DNA from: Halomarinibacterium sp041392205
Lineage (GTDB): Bacteria > Bacteroidota > Bacteroidia > Flavobacteriales > Flavobacteriaceae
Direction of reading: 5' to 3'
Assembly (NCBI GenBank): GCA_041392205.1
Contig: JAWKMO010000002.1
Span: 248,001 to 312,000 of the forward strand
Length of the DNA stretch: 64,000 bases
Shown: positions 35,841 to 44,994 of the stretch, piece by piece
How positions within the stretch are numbered: the first letter of the stretch is position 1
Layout of the letters: the number at the start of each line of letters is the position of its first letter
The notes under the pieces: generated by a model
Told to the model about the DNA's origin: nothing
Database searches by the model: none
What the model saw: only the letters and a program-made list of their open reading frames with translations
Made by a program: the position numbers and the translations under genes

Positions 35841-37103
35841 ATGATTCGAATTGTATTTCTATATATTGTTGTTTTCTTTTTTGCGATAGTGAATGCAAAT
35901 GCGCAAACTATTTCCAGTATTTCTTATGAAGGAAATACCAAAACAAAAACTTCTTTTCTTGAAAAGATTACCGAAGTAAAAGTACATACCGTTTTAGATT
36001 CTACTCTTTTAAAACAAGATGTACAACGATTTATTAGGCTTCCCGGAATTGCTCATGCCTATTTTGAAATTTCTGAGAGTACTTCAAACAATGTGACAGT
36101 TACTTATTTTTTGGAAGAAAACTTTACATTGATTCCTTCTGCCAATATCTGGACCACAGACAATGACGAGTTTGCTTATAAAATTGGGTTGTATGAATTT
36201 AATGGATTAGGAAGGAATCTGGTATTAGGGGGTTATTTTCAAAGGGATATTTACAATAGTTTTGGGATCAACTTTAGAGCTCCTTTTTTATTTAGTTCCA
36301 ATTTTGGTATTGCGATGAATTACCAAGATTTAACGACGCTGGAACCTGTTTTTTTAGACGAAGGAACCGCAGATTACAAATACAATAATGAGTCTTTGGA
36401 GGTATTAGGACTCTATCAATACAATTTTTTTAATAGAGTCGAGGCAGGCATCAGCTTTTTTAAGGAAGACTATCAATACAAAGAAGGAGCCACCAACAAT
36501 GCTGTTCCTCAAAGTCTGGTTGTAAAAAAGCAACTTTTCAAGCTGTTGTATGAATACAATAACGTAACTACCGAATACTATTTTCAGGATGGCTTTAAAA
36601 ACACTGTAAATTTTCAGTACGTTACCGCAAACGATAACACATTGCCCAATTTTGCCATCGGCTGGAATGATTTTGTGTTTTACAAAAAAGTAGGTGATAA
36701 AGGAAACTGGGCAAGCCGAATGCGTTTAGGGCTTTCTACCAATAATGAAACGCCTTTTGCCCCTTTTTCGGTAGATAACAACTTAAATATAAGAGGAGTG
36801 GGGAATACTATTGATCGAGGAACAGGAGCCATTGTATTGAATACCGAATACCGATATACCCTTTTTGAAAAAAAATGGTTTGTACTACAGGGCAATGCTT
36901 TTTTAGATGGAGGAAGTTGGCGGAATCCTGGAGGAAACTTTAATGACTTTGTAGCTTCTGAAAATATACGAATCTACCCCGGATTGGGAGTTCGCTTTAT
37001 TCATAAGAAAATATTCAATACGGTTTTTAGAATTGACTATGGAATTGGAATATCACCCAATGCTACACAAGGGTTTGTTATTGGCATAGGGCAGTATTTT
37101 TAA
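35841..37103 (+). CDS. Omp85/BamA-like barrel with a single POTRA-like domain
   Basis: A 420-residue protein with a signal peptide ending NANAQ. One POTRA-like domain follows at about residues 22-95 (SISYEGNTKTKTSFLEK... VHTVLDSTLLKQDVQRF), then a C-terminal barrel of about 300 residues. That barrel contains RGVGNTIDRGTGAIVLNTEY, which corresponds to the conserved Omp85 region, and ends VIGIGQYF. It is much shorter than BamA (five POTRAs), so it is an accessory translocation or surface-display barrel rather than the main insertase. Confidence 0.85.
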   Translation: MIRIVFLYIVVFFFAIVNANAQTISSISYEGNTKTKTSFLEKITEVKVHTVLDSTLLKQDVQRFIRLPGIAHAYFEISESTSNNVTVTYFLEENFTLIPSANIWTTDNDEFAYKIGLYEFNGLGRNLVLGGYFQRDIYNSFGINFRAPFLFSSNFGIAMNYQDLTTLEPVFLDEGTADYKYNNESLEVLGLYQYNFFNRVEAGISFFKEDYQYKEGATNNAVPQSLVVKKQLFKLLYEYNNVTTEYYFQDGFKNTVNFQYVTANDNTLPNFAIGWNDFVFYKKVGDKGNWASRMRLGLSTNNETPFAPFSVDNNLNIRGVGNTIDRGTGAIVLNTEYRYTLFEKKWFVLQGNAFLDGGSWRNPGGNFNDFVASENIRIYPGLGVRFIHKKIFNTVFRIDYGIGISPNATQGFVIGIGQYF

Positions 37104-37105
37104 AC

Positions 37106-37618
37106 TTATTCAACAATAAACTTGCCTTTCATCATAGCCACATGCCCCGGAAAACTGCATATAAAGTCATAGGTCCCGGTAGCGGGAGCGGTAAAAGTGA
37201 TGGAAGTGCTTTCGCCACCACCCAGCATTTTAGTGTGCGCGATGACGTCTTTTCCACCTTCAGGAATCCAATCGGAAGTCTCCCCAGCTTCAGAAGCTTT
37301 TGCACCAAATTCTGTCATGTCGACTCCTTGAGCTAATAATACAAAGTTGTGTCCCATCACCTTTTTATCTAGCTTTCCTATGTGACGGAACGTTAAGGTC
37401 ACCTCTTGCCCGGCTTTTACTTTTATTTCGTTTTTGTCATATTGCATCATATCGTTTCCGGTAAGTGCTACATTAACGGAGTTAGCATCTTCAACTTTTT
37501 CTATTTTTTGAGTTCCAATTTTCATGGAATCTTTTTCTTCCTTTTTTTCTTCTTTCCCTCCACAACTTAGGAAGAAACTAAGAGAGAATATGGTTACAAC
37601 GGATAGTACTTTTTTCAT
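37106..37618 (-). CDS. azurin, blue copper protein (lipoprotein)
   Basis: A 170-residue azurin precursor: a lipobox (SFFLSC), a charged linker, then the cupredoxin fold. Copper ligands are visible as His in KVMGHNFVLL, Cys and His in DFICSFPGH, and Met in VAMMKGKF. Azurin carries single electrons in the periplasm. It sits 7 bases downstream of a YheT-like hydrolase on the same strand and converges with the barrel gene, whose stop is only 2 bases away. Confidence 0.95.
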   Translation of the reverse strand: MKKVLSVVTIFSLSFFLSCGGKEEKKEEKDSMKIGTQKIEKVEDANSVNVALTGNDMMQYDKNEIKVKAGQEVTLTFRHIGKLDKKVMGHNFVLLAQGVDMTEFGAKASEAGETSDWIPEGGKDVIAHTKMLGGGESTSITFTAPATGTYDFICSFPGHVAMMKGKFIVE

Positions 37619-37625
37619 TTTTCAG

Positions 37626-38585
37626 TTATTTTGATGTTAAAAATTCAACAACTCTTTCTTCGCTGTAATAGCAGTTATCGTTTTTATGAAAGCCTACATG
37701 GCCCCCGTGTTTTGGAGTTTCAAGATAGATATTTTTGGACTTTTCCGCAAGGGAAAATGGATAACATTTTTGTGATAAAAAACTGTCGTTTTGTGCGCTT
37801 AGAATTAAAACAGGAATTTTAATAGAAGGGATAAACTGTACAGCACTGTTTTTTTTGTAATAATCTAAAGCGTCTTTAAATCCGTGTGCTGGCGCTGTAT
37901 AAATATCGTCAAAGGTTTTTAGACTTTTCATTTTTTTATAATTTGTAAGATTAGTAAATTCTGGGAATTGCTTCATTTTTTGTTTGTACTTTTTCTTCAA
38001 ATCATATAAAAAAACGGTTCGGTATAGCCAATTATTCCATTGCGAAAGCTGTTCCAGCGAGCCTTTTAAATACAAGGGCGCCGAAATGGCAACGCCTTTG
38101 GTAATTTCTTTTGGAGCAAACTCCCGCTCGCCCAAATATTTCAACAATAAATTTCCACCCAAACTGAAACCAATCAAACTAATTTCGGCATACATTCCTT
38201 TTGCCAAGATAAACAGAATAATTTCTTCCAAATCATCTGTTTTGCCTGCATTGTATGATTTATAGCTTTTATTGGTTTCTCCACTACAGCCACGGTAGTT
38301 TACAGCACAAGCATCCCATCCATGTTGGTTTAAAATAGCCGCTTGACCTTTCATGTAGGTGCGTTGTGCATTGCCTTCTAATCCATGAAGGATAATGGCC
38401 ATTTTTTGTGAGCTTTTTTTTGAAAAAGAAAAATCTAAATCTATAAAATCACCGTCGGATAAAGTAAGTCTTTCCCGTAGTTGTATTAGATTGGGAGCCA
38501 CCCGTAACTTTGCTGAATAAATAGTTGAAAAATGCCCATTTTTAAAAAGTCCATTGGCAGCATACGATGAAGAAACGATAGGCAT
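37626..38585 (-). CDS. YheT-like alpha/beta hydrolase
   Basis: A 319-residue hydrolase of the YheT/embryogenesis-associated family. Motifs seen are ILHGLEGNAQRTYMKG (oxyanion region), AVNYRGCSGETN, the nucleophile elbow ISLIGFSLGGNLLLK with catalytic Ser, LILSAQNDSFL (Asp) and PKHGGHVGF (His). No signal peptide; probably a cytoplasmic esterase of unknown substrate. Confidence 0.9.
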   Translation of the reverse strand: MPIVSSSYAANGLFKNGHFSTIYSAKLRVAPNLIQLRERLTLSDGDFIDLDFSFSKKSSQKMAIILHGLEGNAQRTYMKGQAAILNQHGWDACAVNYRGCSGETNKSYKSYNAGKTDDLEEIILFILAKGMYAEISLIGFSLGGNLLLKYLGEREFAPKEITKGVAISAPLYLKGSLEQLSQWNNWLYRTVFLYDLKKKYKQKMKQFPEFTNLTNYKKMKSLKTFDDIYTAPAHGFKDALDYYKKNSAVQFIPSIKIPVLILSAQNDSFLSQKCYPFSLAEKSKNIYLETPKHGGHVGFHKNDNCYYSEERVVEFLTSK

Positions 38586-38643
38586 TTAGCGAGTTTTATT
38601 TGGTTTGCTGTAAAAGAGGCTTAAATTTACAGCAAAAAAGAAC

Positions 38644-39117
38644 GTGTACACAAAACAATTTGAAATCCGCTGGAGCGATGTAGATGCCAACCTCCATTTA
38701 CGTAATAGTGCTTATATAGATTATATGAGCCATACCCGAATGAGTTATTTTCAGGAGAAAGGATTTCACCAAAACAAACTTCATGAAATAAATCTTGGTC
38801 CAGTAGCTTTGTATGAGCATATGTATTATTTCAAAGAAGTTTTCCCCGGAAAACCTATTCAAGTTTCATTGCAACTAAAGGGAATTTCGGAAGAGGGAAC
38901 TTTCTTTTCTTTTGTCCACAATTTTTATACTGAAGAAGGTAAAAACATTGCCCGTTGTGAAATGTTGGGCGCTTGGATCGATTTAACCACCCGTAAACTA
39001 ACCATCCCACCCAATGAGGTTTGGATGTTTTTGGAAACTTTGGATAAAACCGAAGACTATAAAATTCTTTCAAAACAAGATACCCGTAAATTTCAACAAA
39101 CCCCTACCGATTTATAG
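38644..39117 (+). CDS. acyl-CoA thioesterase (hotdog fold)
   Basis: A 157-residue hotdog-fold thioesterase of the 4HBT/YbgC-like group, opening MYTKQFEIRWSDVDANLHLR and continuing NSAYIDYMSHTRMSYF, with the catalytic Asp in the DVDxNxH motif. The start is GTG at 38644, the only start codon that keeps the first beta strand. Its 3' end overlaps the convergent EamA gene by 14 bases, so the two stop codons lie inside each other's reading frames. Confidence 0.85.
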   Translation: MYTKQFEIRWSDVDANLHLRNSAYIDYMSHTRMSYFQEKGFHQNKLHEINLGPVALYEHMYYFKEVFPGKPIQVSLQLKGISEEGTFFSFVHNFYTEEGKNIARCEMLGAWIDLTTRKLTIPPNEVWMFLETLDKTEDYKILSKQDTRKFQQTPTDL

Positions 39118-40006
39118 GAGTTTTTTTTGTTTTTCGAGTGGTGAGAAACACACCCATAAAAATGAAGGACGCTGCTAGCAATCGTAAAGGCGTAAGCGAA
39201 TCTACCCCTACTAAAAGGGCAAATAAGGTAGCCACTACAGGCTGTAAATACATAAACGCACCAATAACCGAAGGGCTTAATTGCTTTAGGGCATAAATAT
39301 TAAAAAGATAGGTGAGAAAAGTGGTTCCCACGACTACAAATAGCAATTTTAGAATTTCTGAAAACTGAAGGGAAACCCAGTTAACTTCGGTTAATTGGGA
39401 AATCCCTATAGGGAGGTTCATTAGTACCGCAAAAAGGAAAAAGAATTTCATTAAAGTGATCGAACTGTATTTACCTATGAGAGGTTTCACTAAAATTAAA
39501 TACACCGAATAAGAAGCCGCATTAATAATAAAAAAGAAATTTCCCAAAGGAATATTAGGGGCATTGGGTTGTGATTTGGCACCGAATAGTATTAGCGTTA
39601 AAACCCCTACCAATCCCAAAAAAATGCCTATGGATTTATACCATGTAATTTTTTCTTTTAAAAAAACAGCCGTAAGAATAAGTAATAAAACAGGGGCTAC
39701 CGTAATAACAACAGAACTATTAACAGGCGTAGAAAGCTCTAATCCTTTAAAGAACATATTCATGTTTAAAACCATCCCAAAAAGAGCACAAAGGATAAAA
39801 CGATAGAAGTCTTTTTTTTCAATTCTTTCGGAAGGATAAAAAAAACTGAACCCCCAAAACAGGATGGCAGCTCCACTTACGCGCAATAATATAAATCCAA
39901 AGGGTTGAATAATTTCTGGCATTAACCCTTTTGCAATGGTGTGGTTAATGCCATAAATGGTACTTGCGGACGTAGCTGCCAAAAGAGCAAGTGAGCGGGG
40001 ATTCAT
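39104..40006 (-). CDS. EamA/DMT superfamily transporter
   Basis: A 300-residue protein with ten membrane helices in two EamA repeats (for example VVITVAPVLLLILTAVFLKEK and VIGAFMYLQPVVATLFALLVG, the paired end-of-repeat signatures). Substrate unknown; metabolite export is typical. Its start abuts the ArsC-like gene (one-base overlap), forming an operon with it and the DUF3298 gene upstream. Confidence 0.92.
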   Translation of the reverse strand: MNPRSLALLAATSASTIYGINHTIAKGLMPEIIQPFGFILLRVSGAAILFWGFSFFYPSERIEKKDFYRFILCALFGMVLNMNMFFKGLELSTPVNSSVVITVAPVLLLILTAVFLKEKITWYKSIGIFLGLVGVLTLILFGAKSQPNAPNIPLGNFFFIINAASYSVYLILVKPLIGKYSSITLMKFFFLFAVLMNLPIGISQLTEVNWVSLQFSEILKLLFVVVGTTFLTYLFNIYALKQLSPSVIGAFMYLQPVVATLFALLVGVDSLTPLRLLAASFIFMGVFLTTRKTKKTPINR

Positions 40007-40359
40007 TAATTAAGAATGGATTTTTTGGCGGCTTCCACTACTTTTTTACTATTACCTATAAAAATTTCGTCTCCATTTACTACTACAGGGCGACTTAAAA
40101 AAGTGTAATGTTCTAGTATAAAACGTTTATAATCTTCTTCGGTAAGGGTCTCGTTTTTTAAGTTGCGTTCTTTGTAAAGAGTTGCTCTTCGACTGAATAA
40201 TGCTTCATAACTTCCAGCCTGTTTTTTAAGCTCTTCTAATTGTTTTACGGTAAGTTCCTCATTTTTTATGTCTTGCTTTTCAAAATTTGAGGGAAGTTGG
40301 AGTTCTTTTATAATCTTAACACAAGTGCTACAGGTAGAAACGTGGTAGATTTTTTTCAT
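40006..40359 (-). CDS. ArsC/Spx-family thioredoxin-fold protein
   Basis: A 117-residue ArsC-family protein with CSTC at residues 9-12 and the conserved SRPVVVNGDEIFIG near residue 90. Such proteins include arsenate reductases and uncharacterised YffB-like reductases. No ars genes are adjacent, so a general redox role is more likely than arsenic resistance. Overlaps by 4 bases with the upstream DUF3298 gene. Confidence 0.85.
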   Translation of the reverse strand: MKKIYHVSTCSTCVKIIKELQLPSNFEKQDIKNEELTVKQLEELKKQAGSYEALFSRRATLYKERNLKNETLTEEDYKRFILEHYTFLSRPVVVNGDEIFIGNSKKVVEAAKKSILN

Positions 40360-41117
40360 TGGAAAAACGTTTTAGATAGATAAGGATTGGCTTTTTTAAG
40401 AGGGATTTCTAAAGCGATAGGACCTTCAGCATAACTCGCTATATCGTATGAGTTGTATATAAATAAGAGGGAATTTTTTGAAATTCCAACAGTATCCGGA
40501 AGTGAAAACGTATCCTCTTCAAACCAAAAACCGGTACTATTTATAGATTCATTTTTGGGGATGTTATAGGCTTCACGAAAGGCATTTTCAGCAAAGGGTA
40601 AAAATTCTTCAAAATTGGTAAAAAGATTTTTTACAGAAATTTCATCGCCTGTTTCTAGATCAAAATTTTTAAAAATGGTACTTCCAAATCCGTGAGCCCC
40701 ACCCGTATACAAATAGCTATATAGTTGAAGACATAAAAGGGTTTTATTTTCAAAAGTTTTAGACACTTCTATGGCTGCTTCATAAGGGACTTCGTATTCA
40801 AATTGGTTTTTATGATCTCTGTAAGCTAAAATAAACTGGCTGGCAGCTTCTTTTACTGTTTTTGCTGAAGGATTTTTATCTTCTCCTAAAAAGAGGGTTT
40901 GAATGATATAAGCTTCAATTTGAGTGTTTATGATGGTAGTAATTTCAGTATTCCCTATAACTTTTACATACTCAATATCCAACTTAGAGCATGGCTCGTT
41001 TTGGCAAATGTCCAGATCACTTTCAGAAAAACTTTCTAAAGAATAGTTTAAAGCAGCCTCATTCTTACAACTAAAAAAAAGAAGGGCAAGGGAACTATAA
41101 AGAAATAGAAATTTCAT
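40356..41117 (-). CDS. DUF4163/DUF3298 lipoprotein
   Basis: I start at ATG 41117 (MKFLFLYSSLALLFFSC), which gives a lipoprotein signal; the frame extends 5 codons further to 41132 without adding anything. The 253-residue product has the DUF4163 N-terminal and DUF3298 C-terminal pattern (YSYLYTGGAHGFGSTIFKNF, YNSYDIASYAEGPIALEIPL). Family members resemble RsiV-type lysozyme-binding domains. It is divergent from the cystathionine gamma-synthase-like gene, and the 68-base gap holds both promoters. Confidence 0.85.
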   Translation of the reverse strand: MKFLFLYSSLALLFFSCKNEAALNYSLESFSESDLDICQNEPCSKLDIEYVKVIGNTEITTIINTQIEAYIIQTLFLGEDKNPSAKTVKEAASQFILAYRDHKNQFEYEVPYEAAIEVSKTFENKTLLCLQLYSYLYTGGAHGFGSTIFKNFDLETGDEISVKNLFTNFEEFLPFAENAFREAYNIPKNESINSTGFWFEEDTFSLPDTVGISKNSLLFIYNSYDIASYAEGPIALEIPLKKANPYLSKTFFQ

Positions 41118-41158
41118 AGCGTAAAAGTACAAAGTTTTTATAATGATTTAGGAAAGTG

Positions 41159-41166
41159 TACTTTTG
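41159..41166 (+). promoter_or_regulatory. promoter box upstream of the trans-sulfuration gene
   Basis: TACTTTTG matches TAnnTTTG, 19 bases before the ATG at 41186. A reversed near-match for the divergent gene lies at about 41122-41130. Confidence 0.6.
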
Positions 41167-41185
41167 TTTCTACTAAAATATCATT

Positions 41186-42325
41186 ATGAAATTTAATACC
41201 AAAACCATTCACGGGGGGCAAGCGCATGATAAAGCATACGGAGCTGTCATGCCTCCCATTTATCAAACATCAACCTATGCACAATCTACTCCAGGAGGGC
41301 ATAAAGGATATGAATATTCCAGAACCCATAATCCTACCCGTCATGCGCTGGAAAATGCTTTTGCTAGTATTGAAAATGGGAACTATGGCTTGGCTTTTGG
41401 AAGCGGATTGGCCGCCATTGATGCAGTTATTAAGTTACTAAAACCCGGCGATGAGGTCATCTCCACCAACGATTTATACGGAGGAACTTATCGCCTATTT
41501 ACAAAGGTTTTTGAAGGCTTTGGTGTGAAATTTCATTTTATAGGAATGCAACATGCTTCTAAAATTGAGGAATATGTAAATGAAAACACCAAACTCATTT
41601 GGGTAGAAACCCCTACCAATCCCATGATGAACATCATAGATATCAAAGCATGTGCTGCCATTGCAAAAAAACACACTCTATTATTGGCAGTGGATAATAC
41701 TTTTGCAACCCCCTATTTACAACAGCCGTTAGACTTGGGAGCCGATATTGTGATGCACAGTGCTACCAAATACTTGGGAGGGCATAGTGATGTGGTCATG
41801 GGGGCGTTGGTGGTAAAGGATGCAGCGTTAGCAGAAAGATTATATTTTATTCAAAATGCAAGCGGGGCTATTTGTGGTCCGCAGGATAGTTTTTTAGTAT
41901 TACGCGGAATAAAAACGCTCCATGTTCGTATGCAACGACATTGTGAAAACGGAAAACAAATTGCAGAATACTTAGCAAAACATCCTAAAATTGAAAAGGT
42001 GTATTGGCCAGGATTTGAAAGTCACCCAAATCATGAGATTGCAAAAGCACAAATGAAGGATTTTGGAGGAATGATTTCTTTTGTAACCAAAGGGAACAAC
42101 TTTGAAGAAGCCATTAAAATTGTTGAAAAATTAAACGTCTTTACCCTTGCCGAAAGTCTAGGGGGCGTTGAGAGTTTGGCAGGACATCCCGCTAGTATGA
42201 CTCATGCCAGTATCCCAAAAGAAGAAAGAGAAAAAACAGGAGTCGTTGATTCTTTAATTAGATTGAGCGTAGGAATAGAAGATGCGGACGATTTAATAGC
42301 CGATTTAGAGCAAGCTATTGGATAA
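41186..42325 (+). CDS. cystathionine gamma-synthase/lyase family PLP enzyme
   Basis: A 379-residue Cys/Met-metabolism PLP enzyme. PLP-binding Lys lies in MHSATKYLGGHSD. YEYSRTHNPTRHALENAFA, GLAFGSGLAAIDAV, and the C-terminal SLGGVESLAGHPASMTHASI are family signatures. The sequence cannot separate gamma-synthase (metB) from gamma-lyase (mccB). In flavobacteria this form is usually annotated as cystathionine gamma-synthase. It is monocistronic, followed by a perfect terminator. Confidence 0.92.
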   Translation: MKFNTKTIHGGQAHDKAYGAVMPPIYQTSTYAQSTPGGHKGYEYSRTHNPTRHALENAFASIENGNYGLAFGSGLAAIDAVIKLLKPGDEVISTNDLYGGTYRLFTKVFEGFGVKFHFIGMQHASKIEEYVNENTKLIWVETPTNPMMNIIDIKACAAIAKKHTLLLAVDNTFATPYLQQPLDLGADIVMHSATKYLGGHSDVVMGALVVKDAALAERLYFIQNASGAICGPQDSFLVLRGIKTLHVRMQRHCENGKQIAEYLAKHPKIEKVYWPGFESHPNHEIAKAQMKDFGGMISFVTKGNNFEEAIKIVEKLNVFTLAESLGGVESLAGHPASMTHASIPKEEREKTGVVDSLIRLSVGIEDADDLIADLEQAIG

Positions 42326-42340
42326 TTTAGAAGTCATTAT

Positions 42341-42379
42341 AAAAAGTGTGGGGCGGCCTTTGGCCGCCCCACACTTTTT
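42341..42379. terminator. perfect 18-bp bidirectional terminator
   Basis: An 18-base perfect inverted repeat (AAAAAGTGTGGGGCGGCC and its complement) with a 3-base loop and A/T tails on both sides. It serves the PLP enzyme gene and the convergent 42393 gene. Confidence 0.95.
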
Positions 42380-42392
42380 ATAGAAAGATTTT

Positions 42393-43214
42393 TTAATCTA
42401 AATAATAGATATAACCCACATTTAACCAGAAAATCCAATCATTGGCTTTATTTTCGGGAACAGGAACCCCATTTCCTTCGCCTAAAGATTGCTCATTAAA
42501 CTCTTCTTGGGGGTTTAACCCATCTACCCAATTGGAAAAATAATATTGCCAACGAGCATCCAGCATCAAATCACTTAATGGGCCTAATTTGTATCTAATA
42601 CCTGTACTCATTACAATACTCCAAGTAGAATCACCTTCTTGTTGGAAAGCATTATAGTATTTGTTGGGAGTGGTTAAAGGGGTATTTAAAGCACCCAGTT
42701 CACTAGCAACTTCTGGGTCAAAGCTTACCCAATGGACACCAAAACTTCCAAAAGGAGCTATTTTGTATGATCCAGCTGCAAAATCACGAATACTAAGTGG
42801 AAAAAACTCTAATTGTGCTCCTATATCAAAGACGGTAGTAGATCCTTTCATTGCCCTTAATTGGTCAGCGGTAAGAGATACTCTATCGGGATCCACCCAT
42901 TCTCCCAAATGTTCAAAATTGGTTTTATGGTAATCAATTTCACTTCGTATTTTAAAGTGATCGTTAAAATAGGTGTCTTTTGTGTAGCAATTACAATCTG
43001 CTCGGTAAGAAAAATTTAAATAATGGATAATTCCTACCCCCCAACCTACATTACCAATGTTGGTTTCAAAATCGTAGCGCTGTCCATAATCTGAATAAAA
43101 AGCAACAGGACCTGTAATGACTCCAATCTCATGAGAGAATCCAAATTGGCTGTAAACTTCCTGCTTTACTAAGGCAAAAAAGAGAAATACCAATAGCAAA
43201 AATCTGGTATTCAT
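42393..43214 (-). CDS. outer-membrane beta-barrel protein, function unknown
   Basis: A 273-residue protein with a signal peptide (cleavage near VYSQ). Gly/Tyr-rich beta strands (FGFSHEIGVITGPVAFYSDY and others) end in WLNVGYIYYLD. The pattern is typical of flavobacterial outer-membrane proteins of unknown role. A cysteine pair (RADCNCYTKD) near residue 75 is unusual for a barrel and may form a disulfide. Confidence 0.75.
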   Translation of the reverse strand: MNTRFLLLVFLFFALVKQEVYSQFGFSHEIGVITGPVAFYSDYGQRYDFETNIGNVGWGVGIIHYLNFSYRADCNCYTKDTYFNDHFKIRSEIDYHKTNFEHLGEWVDPDRVSLTADQLRAMKGSTTVFDIGAQLEFFPLSIRDFAAGSYKIAPFGSFGVHWVSFDPEVASELGALNTPLTTPNKYYNAFQQEGDSTWSIVMSTGIRYKLGPLSDLMLDARWQYYFSNWVDGLNPQEEFNEQSLGEGNGVPVPENKANDWIFWLNVGYIYYLD

Positions 43215-43333
43215 TGTAATTTAGGTTTAGATTGAGACGTAACAAATATATAAAAACATATCAAACAGAGAAATATATTATTATGAAATAGCTTATTTAA
43301 GCAAAAAACGCTACACATTTTTTATAGATAACT

Positions 43334-43364
43334 TATATTTGCCCACAATTACGAAAACGTTTTC
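43334..43364 (+). promoter_or_regulatory. promoter box plus LacI-type operator upstream of gdhA
   Basis: TATATTTG (43334-43341) matches TAnnTTTG. Twelve bases further the perfect palindrome GAAAACGTTTTC (43353-43364) shares its core with the sugar-operon operator at 30626. Bound repressor would block promoter clearance. The gap 43215-43537 otherwise holds about 170 bases of AT-rich leader before gdhA with no other clear signal. Confidence 0.6.
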
Positions 43365-43537
43365 AAAAGCTATAAATTGTTAATTAGAAGAGATTTTGAA
43401 AATTTTAATTTTACGAAATAGAATCCATTTTTTTTAAATCAATGGGTTTACAAAGAAAGTGTGATTTAATATCTGAATCCATAAAATAAAAAATAGAAGC
43501 ATTTCATAGATACATTAAAAACAAATATTTTATTCCA

Positions 43538-44881
43538 ATGAAACAAAGCATCAAAGATTTCATTTCCAAAGTGGAGGCAATGAATCCCAATGAACCAGAA
43601 TTTTTACAGGCCGTTACCGAAGTAGCAGAAACCGTTATCCCTTTTATTGAAGAAAATGAAATATACCAAGGTAAAATGCTTTTAGAGCGCATGGTTGAGC
43701 CAGAAAGAACCCTCATTTTTAGAGTTCCATGGACCGATGATAATGGGAACATTCAAGTAAATAGAGGCTATAGAATAGAGTTTAATTCAGCCATAGGGCC
43801 TTACAAAGGAGGATTGCGTTTTCACCCTTCAGTAAACCTAAGTATTCTTAAATTTTTAGGGTTTGAACAAACCTTTAAAAATAGTTTAACCACACTTCCT
43901 ATGGGAGGGGGTAAAGGAGGTAGTGATTTTGATCCTAAAGGAAAAAGTGATGCAGAGGTCATGCGATTTTGTCAAAGTTTTATGACGGAGCTTTCAAGAC
44001 ATATTGGCCCCAATACCGATGTCCCTGCAGGAGATATTGGTGTTGGTGGGCGTGAAATTGGTTTTATGTTTGGCCAATACAAACGACTTCGAAATGAGTT
44101 TACGGGCGTTTTTACAGGGAAAGGGCTTAGTTATGGAGGGTCTTTAATTAGACCAGAAGCCACAGGATATGGAGATGTTTATTTTGCAAAAAATATGTTA
44201 GAAACCAAAGGCGAAAGTTTTAAAGGGAAAACCGTGGTTATCTCTGGCTCTGGAAATGTAGCACAATACGCTGCCGAAAAAGCCATGCAATTTGGAGGGA
44301 AAGTAGTCACTTTTTCAGATTCTGCAGGATATATCTACGATGCCGAAGGAATAGATGAAGAAAAACTGGCCTTTGTAATGGAATTAAAAAATAACAAAAG
44401 AGGAAGGATAAGTGAATATGTAAAAAAATATCCTTCTGCAAAATATGTTGAAGGTAAGCGCCCTTGGGAAGTCCCATGCCATATAGCCCTGCCTTGTGCC
44501 ACGCAAAATGAACTAAACGAAGAGGAGGCAAAAATATTGGTAAATAATGGCTGTATTTGTGTAGCTGAAGGAGCTAATATGCCTTGCACGCCAGAAGCAA
44601 TTGCAGTTTTTCAAAAAGCTAAAATTTTATTCTCTCCAGGAAAAGCATCTAATGCAGGGGGTGTAGCTACTTCGGGATTAGAAATGTCACAAAACTCATT
44701 ACGTCTTAATTGGACTAGGGAAGAAGTGGATCAAAAATTACACACTATTATGAATGACATTCACGCAGCATGTGTAAAATATGGAAAAGATGGAGATGGC
44801 TATGTCGATTATGTAAAAGGAGCTAATATTGCAGGGTTTGTAAAAGTTGCCGAAGCAATGATGGCACAAGGTGTTGTATAG
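43538..44881 (+). CDS. gdhA: NADP-specific glutamate dehydrogenase
   Basis: A 447-residue hexameric-type glutamate dehydrogenase (2-oxoglutarate + NH4+ + NADPH to glutamate). The active-site segment is LPMGGGKGGSDFDPKGKSDA with the catalytic Lys, followed by DVPAGDIGVGGREIGFMFG and the Rossmann VVISGSGNVAQYAAEKA. The residue following the second glycine region (FSDSAG) fits NADPH preference. It is monocistronic with a strong terminator and a palindromic operator in its leader. Confidence 0.96.
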   Translation: MKQSIKDFISKVEAMNPNEPEFLQAVTEVAETVIPFIEENEIYQGKMLLERMVEPERTLIFRVPWTDDNGNIQVNRGYRIEFNSAIGPYKGGLRFHPSVNLSILKFLGFEQTFKNSLTTLPMGGGKGGSDFDPKGKSDAEVMRFCQSFMTELSRHIGPNTDVPAGDIGVGGREIGFMFGQYKRLRNEFTGVFTGKGLSYGGSLIRPEATGYGDVYFAKNMLETKGESFKGKTVVISGSGNVAQYAAEKAMQFGGKVVTFSDSAGYIYDAEGIDEEKLAFVMELKNNKRGRISEYVKKYPSAKYVEGKRPWEVPCHIALPCATQNELNEEEAKILVNNGCICVAEGANMPCTPEAIAVFQKAKILFSPGKASNAGGVATSGLEMSQNSLRLNWTREEVDQKLHTIMNDIHAACVKYGKDGDGYVDYVKGANIAGFVKVAEAMMAQGVV

Positions 44882-44897
44882 CATAGATATCAATTAT

Positions 44898-44927
44898 AAA
44901 AAAGGTTGCCATTGGGCAACCTTTTTT
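44898..44927 (+). terminator. gdhA rho-independent terminator
   Basis: AAAAAAGGTTGCC pairs with GGCAACCTTTTTT around a 4-base loop 17 bases after the stop. Confidence 0.93.
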
Positions 44928-44994
44928 ATTTAATGATTGCAATAAAAGCAATTTTAGTATGTTTACTATTTCAAAATAATACCTGTAAAATAAC

